Assembly: GCA_023264615.1 (NCBI GenBank)
Contig: JAHFLU010000004.1
Span: 1 to 33,424 of the forward strand
From: a bacterium
GTDB taxonomy: Bacteria > Patescibacteriota > Minisyncoccia > Phycocordibacterales > VMGT01
Direction of reading: 5' to 3'
DNA length: 33,424 nt
The notes beneath the pieces were generated by a model that was not told where the DNA came from, made no database searches, and saw only the letters and a program-made list of their open reading frames with translations. The position numbers and the translations under genes were made by a program. Positions 15,113 through 23,282 of this stretch are shown here, in pieces. Numbering within the stretch: position 1 is the first letter of the stretch; each line of letters opens with the position of its first letter.

Positions 15113-16858
15113 ATGAAAAACAACGTTCCGATAGAACATATCCGTCACTCTCTTGCCCACCTCCTCGCGGCGGCAGTTCTTACGTTGTGGCCAGACACAA
15201 AGCGTACTATTGGACCTGCGACCGCAGACGGTTTTTACTACGACTTTGACTTCGGAGCAACAACCGTCGGCGACAACGATCTTACCAAGATAGAAAAAGA
15301 GATGCGGAAAATTTTGCCGACATGGACGACCTTTTCAGAGAGAGAGGTTTCAGCCGATGAAGCTCGGGAACTGTTCGCCGGTAATCAATACAAGATCGAG
15401 CTCATTGATGAAATCGAGAAACTCGGGGAAAAAATTACGATCTATACATCGGGTCTGTACGAGGACCTCTGTCGCGGCGGACATGTCGAAAATGCAAAAG
15501 ACATAGACACGAATGCTTTCCGTTTAAGCCACACCGCAGGTGCATATTGGCGCGGCGATGAAAAGAATCCCATGCTTACACGCATCTATGGTTTGGCATT
15601 TGTGTCAAAAGATGAGCTTCTCAAACATCTCACCATGCTCGAGGAAGCGAAGAAACGCGACCATAAAAAACTCGGGCGTGAGCTTGACCTTTTTACCTTT
15701 TCCGATCTCGTCGGCCCAGGCCTTCCTCTCTGGACACCGAAAGGAACGATCTTACGCCACACCCTTGATCAATTCGTCTGGAGCTTGCGTAAAGCACGTG
15801 GCTATCAGCGCGTCGAAATTCCCCATATCAGCAAAAAAGACCTGTACGAGAAAAGCGGCCATTGGAGCAAATTTCAAGACGAGCTTTTTAAGATCACCAC
15901 GCGTGAAAAACACCTCTTCGCAATGAAGCCCATGAATTGCCCCCACCACACGCAGATCTATAACCGAAAATCACACAGCTATCGCGAGCTACCGCAACGA
16001 TATGCCAATACAACCACATGCTACCGCGATGAACAGTCAGGTGAGCTTTCCGGCCTTTCCCGCGTCCGCGCATTAACACAGGACGATGCACATGTTTTCT
16101 GCAGATACGGTCAAATCAAAGAAGAAGTGTTCAAAGTCTGGGATATCATTACAGAATTTTACTCTGCGTGCGGGTTCAGCCTTTCTCCGCGACTTTCTCT
16201 CCATGACCCCAAGCATTCCGAAAAATATATGGGTGGAAAAGAAGTTTGGGACAAGGCTGAAAACGAACTCCGAGAGGTCGTAAAAGAAAAGGGGGAGGTC
16301 GCGGTCGAAGCACCCGGCGAAGCGGCGTTCTACGGACCAAAGATAGACTTTATGTCGCATGATTCTATTGGACGGCAATGGCAGCTTGCTACCATACAGC
16401 TCGATATGAGCCAGCCTGAAAGCTTTGACCTCACGTGCATCAATGAGAAAGGCGAAAAAGAAAGGGTTGTCATGATTCACGCTGCAATCATGGGTTCTAT
16501 TGAACGATTTCTTTCTGTGTACATTGAACACTGTGCCGGAGCATTCCCTCTTTGGCTTGCTCCTATACAAGTAAAAGTTCTGCCGATTAGCGACACACAC
16601 CAAAATTACGCCCGAGGCATCACTGAAAGTCTCCTTGAGCAAGACATACGCACAGAACTCGATGACTCAAACGAAACCCTTGGCAAGAAAATCCGCACAG
16701 CAAAGCTTGAAAAGGTTCCCTACTTCCTCGTCATCGGCAATCAGGAGCTTGCTTCTCGCACCATCACCCTCGAAACTCGAGACCGCGGCAGCCAAGGTGC
16801 ACTCTCGCTCGATAGTCTCATCGACCGCCTCGGAGAGGAAATACAGCTCAAGAAATAA
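15113..16858 (+). CDS. thrS: Threonyl-tRNA synthetase lacking the TGS domain
   Basis: Charges tRNA-Thr. The protein begins directly in the editing (SAD) domain, with HxxxH at His12/His16 and CxxxH at Cys120/His124, so post-transfer editing of Ser-tRNA is probably kept. The N-terminal TGS (N1) domain of about 60 residues found in E. coli ThrRS is absent. The class II catalytic core follows: motif 1 around IPHISKKDLYEKSGHW, zinc ligands in MKPMNCPHH, the His of DDAHVFC and the His of MIHAAIMGSIERFL; motif 2 TCYRDEQSGELSGLSRVRA. The C-terminal anticodon-binding domain starts near QVKVLPISD. The length of 581 aa against 642 in E. coli fits loss of TGS. Single gene; no Shine-Dalgarno seen. The cognate tRNA-Thr(UGU) lies elsewhere in the window. 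Confidence 0.96.
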   Translation: MKNNVPIEHIRHSLAHLLAAAVLTLWPDTKRTIGPATADGFYYDFDFGATTVGDNDLTKIEKEMRKILPTWTTFSEREVSADEARELFAGNQYKIELIDEIEKLGEKITIYTSGLYEDLCRGGHVENAKDIDTNAFRLSHTAGAYWRGDEKNPMLTRIYGLAFVSKDELLKHLTMLEEAKKRDHKKLGRELDLFTFSDLVGPGLPLWTPKGTILRHTLDQFVWSLRKARGYQRVEIPHISKKDLYEKSGHWSKFQDELFKITTREKHLFAMKPMNCPHHTQIYNRKSHSYRELPQRYANTTTCYRDEQSGELSGLSRVRALTQDDAHVFCRYGQIKEEVFKVWDIITEFYSACGFSLSPRLSLHDPKHSEKYMGGKEVWDKAENELREVVKEKGEVAVEAPGEAAFYGPKIDFMSHDSIGRQWQLATIQLDMSQPESFDLTCINEKGEKERVVMIHAAIMGSIERFLSVYIEHCAGAFPLWLAPIQVKVLPISDTHQNYARGITESLLEQDIRTELDDSNETLGKKIRTAKLEKVPYFLVIGNQELASRTITLETRDRGSQGALSLDSLIDRLGEEIQLKK

Positions 16859-16903
16859 CACAAGAAACCAATAGTATATAATTTGAAAATCGAACAAAAA
16901 AAC

Positions 16904-16941
16904 AAACAGCGACCGAAGTATATAATACTTGGTCGCTGTTT
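16904..16941. terminator. Bidirectional terminator between thrS and the 126-aa gene
   Basis: A long hairpin: 11 bp (16904-16914 with 16931-16941), one bulged G, then 6 bp (16916-16921 with 16925-16930) and a 3-nt loop. A-rich sequence to the left gives a strong T-run for minus-strand transcripts; the + strand tail is weaker. Confidence 0.85.
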
Positions 16942-16947
16942 ATTACG

Positions 16948-17328
16948 TTATGAGCAGGAACTGGCGTATGTCCTTGCTACAAGATCAAATACATTTTTTT
17001 CAGGTGATCCTTCGTAACCCAAAGAACCCTTAACTGCTTCATAAAAAGCAATAACGTCGGGATGCCGTCGAGTATCCAGCTGAACCGTACTGACATTATC
17101 CGCTATATATCCGAAGTAACTTCCATACCCATCAGTCGAATCATGCGGCTGTTGACCAGGCTCTTTGTACCGACGAGCACAAACCACCACGCCATTTGGA
17201 AGACAAACGCCCACAGTCCGGTTAATGATAGGACCAGAGCTTAGATCTTCAACAACATGACCACTGACTTCGCCCCGCAAAACCTTTAGAGTTAGAGCGG
17301 CATAAATCTTTACAAGCAAAGCATCCAT
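16948..17328 (-). CDS. Unknown 126-aa protein
   Basis: No family recognised. The start ATG 17328 has AGGAG 7 nt upstream; the preceding GTG (17331) would be too close. The protein is soluble, with a short hydrophobic N-terminal helix (DALLVKIYAALTLKVL, about 2-18) that is not a convincing signal peptide. A beta-rich middle follows (IINRTVGVCLPNGVVVCARRY, about 35-55) with two cysteines, then a Gly/Tyr-rich stretch (DGYGSYFGYIADN) and a C-terminal helix. It has the cleanest promoter on the minus strand of this window and its own terminator, so it is a separately controlled single gene. Function unknown. Confidence 0.75.
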   Translation of the reverse strand: MDALLVKIYAALTLKVLRGEVSGHVVEDLSSGPIINRTVGVCLPNGVVVCARRYKEPGQQPHDSTDGYGSYFGYIADNVSTVQLDTRRHPDVIAFYEAVKGSLGYEGSPEKNVFDLVARTYASSCS

Positions 17329-17377
17329 CACAATACTCCTGTCTAATGTACCTACATACCAGAAACACTAACGATGC

Positions 17378-17406
17378 ACTATACTATGAAAGTAAAACTA
17401 TGTCAA
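17378..17406 (-). promoter_or_regulatory. Strong promoter of the 126-aa gene
   Basis: Perfect TTGACA (17401-17406), a 17-bp spacer and TATAGT (17378-17383). The leader of about 43 nt ends in AGGAG. Confidence 0.75.
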
Positions 17407-17419
17407 CTCAGGTATCTAT

Positions 17420-18070
17420 TTATTTCCCGTAATTTCCGTAATACGTGATGTTTGCCTTTGTACGAAGGCTTTCAACAAGAGCGCTTGCTTCCTGGTTCAT
17501 TTTCCCACCACGAAGCTGTTCCTTGATCCGCGCTTTAATATCTGCCTCCTTCCCTTTTTCAAGTTTCACCTTGTTATCTTTAATATATGCGGCCACTTCT
17601 TCGTCGGTCACCGTCACTTTGTCCCCAATCAGTTTTTCCACACGCATCTGGATCACAAGCTGTTCATGCAAAGTGTCAAGCGTCATGCCTTGTGCAGCAA
17701 GAACCTCCTCAAGTTTTCCTCCCTGTGCGGCAATCTGACTTTCCACCTCTTTGACTTTCGCGGCAATTTCTTCGTCCGTGACCGTAATGTCTTGCTCATC
17801 AGCAGCCTGCATGATCAATTTCTGCGTAATCAATACATTGAGAAGGTCTTTACCACTCTTCTTTTCGAGCTCGCGTATAACACTCGCCCGGCTGATGAAC
17901 GACCCATTGACTGACGCCGCGATAAACTTCCCTTTCATAAAGAAAAGAACTCCTGCAACGGCAATAATGACAATAATGATGACAATCAATTTTTTCTTGG
18001 ACCCTTTCTTCGGCATACCACTGTATGTGGCATTTCCCGAATCCGCATCCCCCATCCTTTCATTTTCCAT
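17420..18070 (-). CDS. Membrane-anchored SurA N-terminal-like chaperone, no PPIase domain
   Basis: A 216-aa protein with a cytoplasmic tail, a lysine cluster (KKGSKKK, about 21-27), one membrane span (about 28-45) and a helical extracytoplasmic part. The latter resembles the SurA/PrsA N-terminal chaperone fold: VNGSFISRASVIRELEKKSGKDLLN..., then two repeats of the form VTDEEIAAKVKE and VTDEEVAAYIKDN flanking a linking helix. The parvulin peptidyl-prolyl isomerase domain that normally follows is missing. It would hold or guide exported polypeptides; this is inferred from the family. ATG 18070 is chosen (4 nt after the gyrB stop) over a TTG inside gyrB. It is likely co-transcribed with gyrB; no functional link is obvious. 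Confidence 0.78.
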   Translation of the reverse strand: MENERMGDADSGNATYSGMPKKGSKKKLIVIIIVIIAVAGVLFFMKGKFIAASVNGSFISRASVIRELEKKSGKDLLNVLITQKLIMQAADEQDITVTDEEIAAKVKEVESQIAAQGGKLEEVLAAQGMTLDTLHEQLVIQMRVEKLIGDKVTVTDEEVAAYIKDNKVKLEKGKEADIKARIKEQLRGGKMNQEASALVESLRTKANITYYGNYGK

Positions 18071-18074
18071 AATA

Positions 18075-20132
18075 TTAAATATCAATATTTGCTAATTTCG
18101 CATTCGATTGAATAAATGATTTCCTTGCTGCAACATCCGTTCCCATAAGAATATCGAACACTTTGTCTGCATCCTGCGCATCTTCGACCGTTACTTTTTT
18201 GATAATGCGCCGGGCCGGATCCATTGTCGTTTCCCAGAGCTCTTCAGCACTCATTTCACCCAGACCCTTGTAGCGCTGAACACTGATCTTCTGCTGCTTT
18301 TTGTCTTTCCCCTCTTCCTCCTCTTCTCTCGTCGAAGTCTCCCCCTCGAGAGCATCTACCTCTTCTGCAAGAACCGCATCTTTCCCGAGATATGCATTCT
18401 TCTCTTCATCTGAATACAGATATACTACTTCTTTTCCTCTTTTCACTTTATAAAGAGGTGAGACAGCGATGTAGATGTGGCCATTCTCAATAAGCGACTT
18501 GAAATAACGATAGAAGAACGTCAGGTACAGCGTTTTGATATGCGATCCATCGACATCCGCATCAGCCATGATGACAAGCTTGCCGTAGCGGATCTTTTCT
18601 ATATTAAACTCATCGCCAATACCCGCTCCTATTGCGATCACAAGTGCGCGAAATTTATCAGAAGCAAGTACTTTGTCAAGCCGTGCACGCTCAACATTGA
18701 GCACCTTGCCGAAGAGCGGCAGAATAGCCTGTGTCCTTCGATCACGTGCCATTTTCGCCGATCCACCGGCCGAATCACCTTCCACAATATATAATTCTGT
18801 TTCACCCACTTCGTCGCTCTGACAGTCTGCAAGCTTGCCCGGAAGCGTCATTCCTTCAAGTGCACCTTTCCGCAGCACGCTATCCTTTGCAGCTTTTGCG
18901 GCTTTGCGAGCTTTGAGTGCAAGAACTGTTTTATTGATCATCATCCGCGCATCTTCCGGATTTTCTTCAAGGAACATTGCAAGTGCTTCGCCAAAAACGT
19001 TCTCGACAGCGCCGCGTGCTTCAACACTTCCGAGCTTGTCCTTCGTCTGGCCTTCAAATTGTACTTCGCGCAATTTTACAGAAACTACTGCCGTGATTCC
19101 CTCGAGCACATCGTCGCCCGTAAAGTTTTCTTCCTTTTCTTTCAAAAGATTTGCCTTCCGGGCATAGGAATTAAGGGTGCGTGTCAGCGCCGTTTTAAAG
19201 CCCGTAAGATGCGTACCGCCCCCGGGGTTATATGTATTGTTCGCAAATGCGAGAATACGCGACGTAATATCATCGATGTATTGCAAAGCAACTTCTACAG
19301 ACTCGACGCCCACATCTGTTGCAGGCTTGTCCACGTAAAAAACATTTTTATGAACCGGCTTTTCCGTCTGATTCAAAAATTTCACAAGTGACTGGAGACC
19401 ACCTTCGAAATAGAACGCCATCGATGGCACCTCGAGCTTGAGATCCTTGATGTAGTGAATGCCGTGCGGGTCAAGTTTACCTGCATAACCACGCGCATCG
19501 ATGATCGTTACCCGCATGCCACGCACCAGATATGCCTGCTGCCGAAGCCGCGAAACAATTTTCTCGAAATCAAAACTAATCTCTTCAAAAATGCTGTCGT
19601 CCGGTGTAAACAGTACCACCGTACCGCGATCTTTCGAAGCTCCAATACGTTTCACTTTCGCCTGTGGCTTGCCACGTTTGTATTCCTGAATAAATTCCCC
19701 GCCATCACGGTACACGATCGCACACGCATAATTTGAAAGTGCGTTTGCTACCGAGATACCGACGCCATGCAAACCTCCCGAGACTGTGTACCCCTCGCCG
19801 CCAAACTTACCGCCAGCATGAAGCGTCGTCATGATCGTTTCAAGCGCAGACACCTTTGTTTGCGGATGTATGTCAACAGGAATACCGCGACCATTGTCCG
19901 CAACCCGCACAAGATTATTTGGAAGAAGCACCACTTCGATGTCGTCTGCATATTCAGCCATAGCCTCATCCCGAGCATTGTCGAACGCTTCCCAAATGAG
20001 ATGGTGCAATCCCTCCGGCCCCGTTGTGCCAATATACATGCCCGGGCGCTTGCGCACCGGCTCAAGGCCTTCGAGAACCGTGATGTCCTGTGCACTATAA
20101 CTTCCTTTTTTTGCTGGTTTTTTCTCTGCCAT
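18075..20132 (-). CDS. gyrB: DNA gyrase subunit B (type IIA topoisomerase ATPase subunit)
   Basis: The ATPase subunit of gyrase, supplying energy for negative supercoiling. Seen: the GHKL ATPase motif IWEAFDNARDEAMAEY with catalytic Glu, DNGRGIPVDIHP, GGLHGVGISVANALS; transducer domain; TOPRIM with EGDSAGGSAKMARDR (about 425-440) and MADADVDGSHI; C-terminal QRYKGLGEMSAEELWETTMDP. An acidic/basic low-complexity insert (ETSTREEEEEGKDKKQQ) precedes that block. 685 aa from ATG 20132, chosen because MAEKKPAKKG precedes the conserved start; a further ATG-like start at 20147 adds 5 residues. ParE cannot be fully excluded without gyrA/parC context. The gyrA partner is not in the window. Confidence 0.93.
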   Translation of the reverse strand: MAEKKPAKKGSYSAQDITVLEGLEPVRKRPGMYIGTTGPEGLHHLIWEAFDNARDEAMAEYADDIEVVLLPNNLVRVADNGRGIPVDIHPQTKVSALETIMTTLHAGGKFGGEGYTVSGGLHGVGISVANALSNYACAIVYRDGGEFIQEYKRGKPQAKVKRIGASKDRGTVVLFTPDDSIFEEISFDFEKIVSRLRQQAYLVRGMRVTIIDARGYAGKLDPHGIHYIKDLKLEVPSMAFYFEGGLQSLVKFLNQTEKPVHKNVFYVDKPATDVGVESVEVALQYIDDITSRILAFANNTYNPGGGTHLTGFKTALTRTLNSYARKANLLKEKEENFTGDDVLEGITAVVSVKLREVQFEGQTKDKLGSVEARGAVENVFGEALAMFLEENPEDARMMINKTVLALKARKAAKAAKDSVLRKGALEGMTLPGKLADCQSDEVGETELYIVEGDSAGGSAKMARDRRTQAILPLFGKVLNVERARLDKVLASDKFRALVIAIGAGIGDEFNIEKIRYGKLVIMADADVDGSHIKTLYLTFFYRYFKSLIENGHIYIAVSPLYKVKRGKEVVYLYSDEEKNAYLGKDAVLAEEVDALEGETSTREEEEEGKDKKQQKISVQRYKGLGEMSAEELWETTMDPARRIIKKVTVEDAQDADKVFDILMGTDVAARKSFIQSNAKLANIDI

Positions 20133-20185
20133 AAACAATAAAATCAAACAAAAAGGCGCTTGGAAGCTGCCTTCATTGCACTTCT

Positions 20186-20194
20186 ATTGTAGCA
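20186..20194 (-). promoter_or_regulatory. Extended -10 promoter of gyrB
   Basis: TGCTACAAT on the minus strand, an extended -10 with no matching -35. The leader of about 45-50 nt lacks a Shine-Dalgarno. Confidence 0.45.
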
Positions 20195-20232
20195 AAAAAT
20201 GAGACGGAGGGGAAGCAAAATTATGAACAGTC

Positions 20233-22155
20233 TTAGCGAACCTTCCAACCCTCATTTTTCTCGAGCACACCTTTAATGTGCTCCATAAGGGGGGTTATTT
20301 CTATGTCGGTCAGTGTCCGCTCTTTCGACTGAAATACAATACTGTATGCATAAGAAACTTTGTCCTCCGCACGATAGATATCGAAAAGACGCAGCATAAC
20401 AACGAGATCGTCTGCCTCTTTTTTAATAATCTCAAGAACAGTCTCTGGTTTCGTTTGTGCCGGAACAAAAATCGCAATATCCCGAGCAATGAAAGGATAG
20501 GGAGAAATTTTCTTGTAAACCGTGCTTTTTTTAGCGGGGGCTTTCGGCAGGCGCTCTTTTTTATGAAACTGCACCTTGCTTACAAGCATATCAAGATCAA
20601 TCTCAAGCACGGTGCCATCGAGAGTACCCGCAACCTCGCAGCCAAGTTTTTCTGAAAGTAATTTTTCGAGTGCATGCAGATCAGTAGTTTCTTTTTCTTT
20701 TTTCTTGAGCACATTTTTCACACCAATGCCAAGCAGCCACTTTTCCCCTTTTTCTGTAAACACATTGCCAATCTCGAAAATACGGATGGTATCAAGGCCA
20801 AGAAGTGGGGCGTTCCGTGTATTCTGCTCCAAGCTCGCAGACAGTCCCGTGCCGAGATCTTTGCGCAAATATTTTTTGTCATCTGCAATTGGATTTTCAA
20901 CTTCTCGAACACCATGCTCTTGAAAAACATAGGTAAACACTTCGATGCATCCCGCATCGACAAGTGTGCTGCGAATTATACTCGCTAAAAGCGCCTTCGG
21001 ATTGACCGCAATATTTTCGACGTGCAGCAATTTCTTTGGGATGACATGTTCATATCCGTAGATCCTGCCCACCTCTTCGATCAAATCTTGTTTGATTATA
21101 AGATCGAGACGCTCGAACGGAGGCGTCACTACGTAGTCATCCCCCTCTTGCTCAAAACCCGACGACAGAGACCGAAGGATACGCTCTACTTCCATTTTCG
21201 GAATATCCGTACCAATACGTGCTCCGATTTCTTCAAATGCCACGCGCACAGGAAGTACTTCAACAGGTTCCGGGTACTCATCAACCATGCCTTCAACAAA
21301 AGTCTCATCGCCTGATGCAATGGTAAGAATGAGTTGTGCCACGGAAACAATCGCAGGATATGCAAGTTCCGGAGAAAGTTCGTGCTCAAAACGAACCGAT
21401 GCTTCAGTCCGGAAACCAAGCTTCTGTGCCGTTTTTCTGATCGAAACAGGATCAAAGTTTGCCGACTCAATGACAATATTTTTTGTTTCTGTCGTGATCT
21501 CAGCCACCGCGCCTCCCTTTATTCCAGCGATACTGATAGGGGTCCCACTGTCTCCGTCTGTAATAAGAAGCATATCTTTTGTAACCGTATGGTCTCCTCC
21601 TCCAAGGGTCAGTATCTTTTCATGCTCCTCTCCGCAACGAACCATAATTGCTGCTCTTCCCTCTTTTAGAGAAAATTTGTTGAAATCAAAGGCGTGAAGC
21701 GGCTGTCCTATTTCGAACATCACCAGATTCGTCGCATCGACAATGTTGTTAATCGACTTCTGTCCTAAACGAGCGAGCCGTTTCATGAGCCATTCTGGAG
21801 AAGGGCCAACCTTTACATTTTCTATCATAAGGCCAATATATCGGCGGCACAGTTTCGAATCCTCAATGTGTACAACAACTTTTTCCGACGGCAGCCATGC
21901 ATTACTCGACGCAAGCAGAGGATTTCTTTCAAGCGGAATCTTAAGAAGCAGCGATACTTCCTTTGCAACACCGAAGTGGCCGAAACAATCATGTGCCCTA
22001 TTCGCAAGTGTCTTTACTTCAAAAACCGTATCATCATCGTGTTTCGAAACCCCCTCAATCTCAAACGAATGCATGGTCAAAATATCCGCGAGCTTTTCCG
22101 GTTTTGGAAGTATCTCTTTGAAAAATGTCTGGAGCCAATTGTAGCTTATCCTCAT
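20233..22155 (-). CDS. pheT: Phenylalanyl-tRNA synthetase beta subunit lacking the OB tRNA-binding domain
   Basis: Structural and editing subunit of the (alpha-beta)2 PheRS. Seen: start MRISYNWLQTFFKEILP, B1 segment, direct passage to VFEVKTLANRAHDCFGHFGVAKEVS, the B3/B4 editing region, B5 (DLIIKQDLIEEVGRIYGYEHVIP split by family spacing), a catalytic-like core and a C-terminal ferredoxin-fold anticodon-binding domain (from ISPYPFIARDIAIFV to the end). The EMAP-II/OB domain that usually interrupts B1 (about 100 residues with NADKL-type motifs) is absent, explaining 640 rather than about 800 aa. It starts 3 nt after the pheS stop, so the two are co-translated. Confidence 0.94.
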   Translation of the reverse strand: MRISYNWLQTFFKEILPKPEKLADILTMHSFEIEGVSKHDDDTVFEVKTLANRAHDCFGHFGVAKEVSLLLKIPLERNPLLASSNAWLPSEKVVVHIEDSKLCRRYIGLMIENVKVGPSPEWLMKRLARLGQKSINNIVDATNLVMFEIGQPLHAFDFNKFSLKEGRAAIMVRCGEEHEKILTLGGGDHTVTKDMLLITDGDSGTPISIAGIKGGAVAEITTETKNIVIESANFDPVSIRKTAQKLGFRTEASVRFEHELSPELAYPAIVSVAQLILTIASGDETFVEGMVDEYPEPVEVLPVRVAFEEIGARIGTDIPKMEVERILRSLSSGFEQEGDDYVVTPPFERLDLIIKQDLIEEVGRIYGYEHVIPKKLLHVENIAVNPKALLASIIRSTLVDAGCIEVFTYVFQEHGVREVENPIADDKKYLRKDLGTGLSASLEQNTRNAPLLGLDTIRIFEIGNVFTEKGEKWLLGIGVKNVLKKKEKETTDLHALEKLLSEKLGCEVAGTLDGTVLEIDLDMLVSKVQFHKKERLPKAPAKKSTVYKKISPYPFIARDIAIFVPAQTKPETVLEIIKKEADDLVVMLRLFDIYRAEDKVSYAYSIVFQSKERTLTDIEITPLMEHIKGVLEKNEGWKVR

Positions 22156-22158
22156 ACG

Positions 22159-22896
22159 TTAGAATTGAATCGGCAAGCGAGCATCTCCGTTATAAAATAA
22201 ACGAATATCATCGATTTGATATTTGAGTATTGTAAGACGGTCGATGCCCGCGCCAAACGCAAAGCCGCTCCACTCGTTTGAATTAATTCCCACACTATCA
22301 AGTATTTTTGGATGCACCATACCAGCACCCATAATCTCAATCCATCCCGTACCTTTGCAGATAGAACAGCCTTTTTCCCCGCCACAGCGAAAACAAGAAA
22401 TATCAATTTCTACACTCGGTTCCGTAAACGGAAAGTAGCTCGGGCGAAAACGAACTTTCACGCCTTTTCCAAAAAAAAATATAAAAAAGTCTTCGAGTGT
22501 TCCTTTAAGGTGTGCAAGAGAAATGCCTTTCTCTACCACAAGTCCTTCTACTTGGTAAAACTGTGTTTCGTGTGTCGCGTCCGTCGCTTCATAGCGATAT
22601 GTCTTTCCCGGCACAATAATACGTAGTGGCGGTTTGTGCTTTTCCATATAGCGCACCTGTACGGGCGAGGTGTGCGTACGCAAAAGCATGCCGTCCTTTT
22701 TTGGCTTCACCCAAAACGTATCCCACATATCGCGCGCAGGATGGTCTTTCGGAATGTTAAGTGCATCAAAATTATAATGTTCCGTTTCTATTTCCGGACC
22801 ATCAACCGTATCAAAACCACGTTCCGTAAAGTACGCATTGATCTCGTTTATCGTATGTGTGATGGGATGCAAATGGCCTTTCTGTTCCGTTTCCAT
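22159..22896 (-). CDS. pheS: Phenylalanyl-tRNA synthetase alpha subunit, minimal form
   Basis: Catalytic subunit of PheRS. 245 aa from ATG 22896 ([11 protein letters not shown]); a longer reading to 23004 has no family similarity. The N-terminal coiled coil that contacts tRNA in other bacteria is missing, and the protein begins directly at the catalytic domain ([21 protein letters not shown]). Motif 2 is [30 protein letters not shown]; motif 3 is [15 protein letters not shown]. An inserted zinc knuckle with Cys168, 171, 177 and 180 precedes [13 protein letters not shown], as in some other bacterial PheS. A -10-like TACTAT lies 10 nt upstream and there is no Shine-Dalgarno. Divergent from the 43-aa gene. 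Confidence 0.95.
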   Translation of the reverse strand: METEQKGHLHPITHTINEINAYFTERGFDTVDGPEIETEHYNFDALNIPKDHPARDMWDTFWVKPKKDGMLLRTHTSPVQVRYMEKHKPPLRIIVPGKTYRYEATDATHETQFYQVEGLVVEKGISLAHLKGTLEDFFIFFFGKGVKVRFRPSYFPFTEPSVEIDISCFRCGGEKGCSICKGTGWIEIMGAGMVHPKILDSVGINSNEWSGFAFGAGIDRLTILKYQIDDIRLFYNGDARLPIQF

Positions 22897-22906
22897 GTGT
22901 ATAGTG

Positions 22907-22936
22907 ATAGTAATACAAAAAGCGCACCCTTGCCAA
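22907..22936 (-). promoter_or_regulatory. pheS promoter with ultra-short leader
   Basis: TTGGCA (22931-22936), an 18-bp spacer and TACTAT (22907-22912). The -10 ends 10 nt before ATG 22896, leaving a leader of about 3-4 nt. A 6-bp inverted repeat (22928-22933 with 22948-22953) overlaps the -35. Confidence 0.5.
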
Positions 22937-22969
22937 ATCATGAAAAAGCAAGGATACCACAGTGGCACA

Positions 22970-22998
22970 TTGACATGTATACTCACCTGTGTTAAAAT
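22970..22998 (+). promoter_or_regulatory. Near-consensus promoter of the 43-aa gene
   Basis: Perfect TTGACA (22970-22975), exactly 17 bp, then TAAAAT (22993-22998) with an extended TGt before it. It is among the strongest-looking promoters in the window. Predicted start about 23005. Confidence 0.8.
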
Positions 22999-23050
22999 GC
23001 GCACAAATCAACGTTCCCCCTTAAGAAGCCATCTGCCTTGGAGGCAAATC

Positions 23051-23182
23051 ATGTGGTCGCATGTCCGTAACATCCTCTGTCTGGTTCTCGTAATGGTAGC
23101 CGTTAATGGCTACATGTACTTGTCTTTCGGCCAACTTGGCAACCCCGTGAGCACACGTCCGCTCACCTACCAGACTCCCTGA
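23051..23182 (+). CDS. 43-residue single-span membrane or secreted peptide
   Basis: Too short for most gene callers, but fully equipped: consensus promoter 22970-22998, leader of about 45 nt, GGAGG Shine-Dalgarno (23040-23044) 6 nt before the ATG, stop TGA, and a 12-bp terminator hairpin 10 nt later. The product starts MWSHVRNILC, has a hydrophobic helix (about 8-25, LCLVLVMVAVNGYMYL) and a polar tail rich in Thr, Pro and Gly (FGQLGNPVSTRPLTYQTP). It could be an N-in single-pass peptide or a short signal peptide with a released tail of about 20 residues. A longer in-frame reading from 22838 or 22998 lacks any ribosome site and overlaps the promoter. No family recognised; the transcript might also act as an RNA. 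Confidence 0.68.
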   Translation: MWSHVRNILCLVLVMVAVNGYMYLSFGQLGNPVSTRPLTYQTP

Positions 23183-23192
23183 CCCACAGGAG

Positions 23193-23234
23193 GGCCGGCT
23201 ATCAATCATTGATAGCCGGCCTTGACTCTTTTTG
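23193..23234 (+). terminator. Strong terminator of the 43-aa gene
   Basis: A perfect 12-bp GC-rich stem (23193-23204 with 23210-23221), a 5-nt loop and a T-rich tail (about 23228-23233). The stem may also stop minus-strand transcripts leaving tRNA-Thr, although no T-run follows on that strand. Confidence 0.85.
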
Positions 23235-23282
23235 ACAATTCCAAATCCAATATCAACTGATTACCGAGCGGGGCAAAACGTG

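Noticed and set aside
16073-16642. 189-codon open frame antisense to thrS
   Set aside because: Overlaps the conserved catalytic core of ThrRS; no independent support.
22897-23004. N-terminal extension of PheS by 36 residues
   Set aside because: The extension is Cys/Ile/Thr-rich, unlike any PheS, and covers the pheS and 43-aa gene promoters.
22838-23050. Longer N-terminus for the 43-aa peptide (from 22838 or 22998)
   Set aside because: It would begin upstream of or inside the promoter and overlap pheS; the GGAGG site fits ATG 23051 only.
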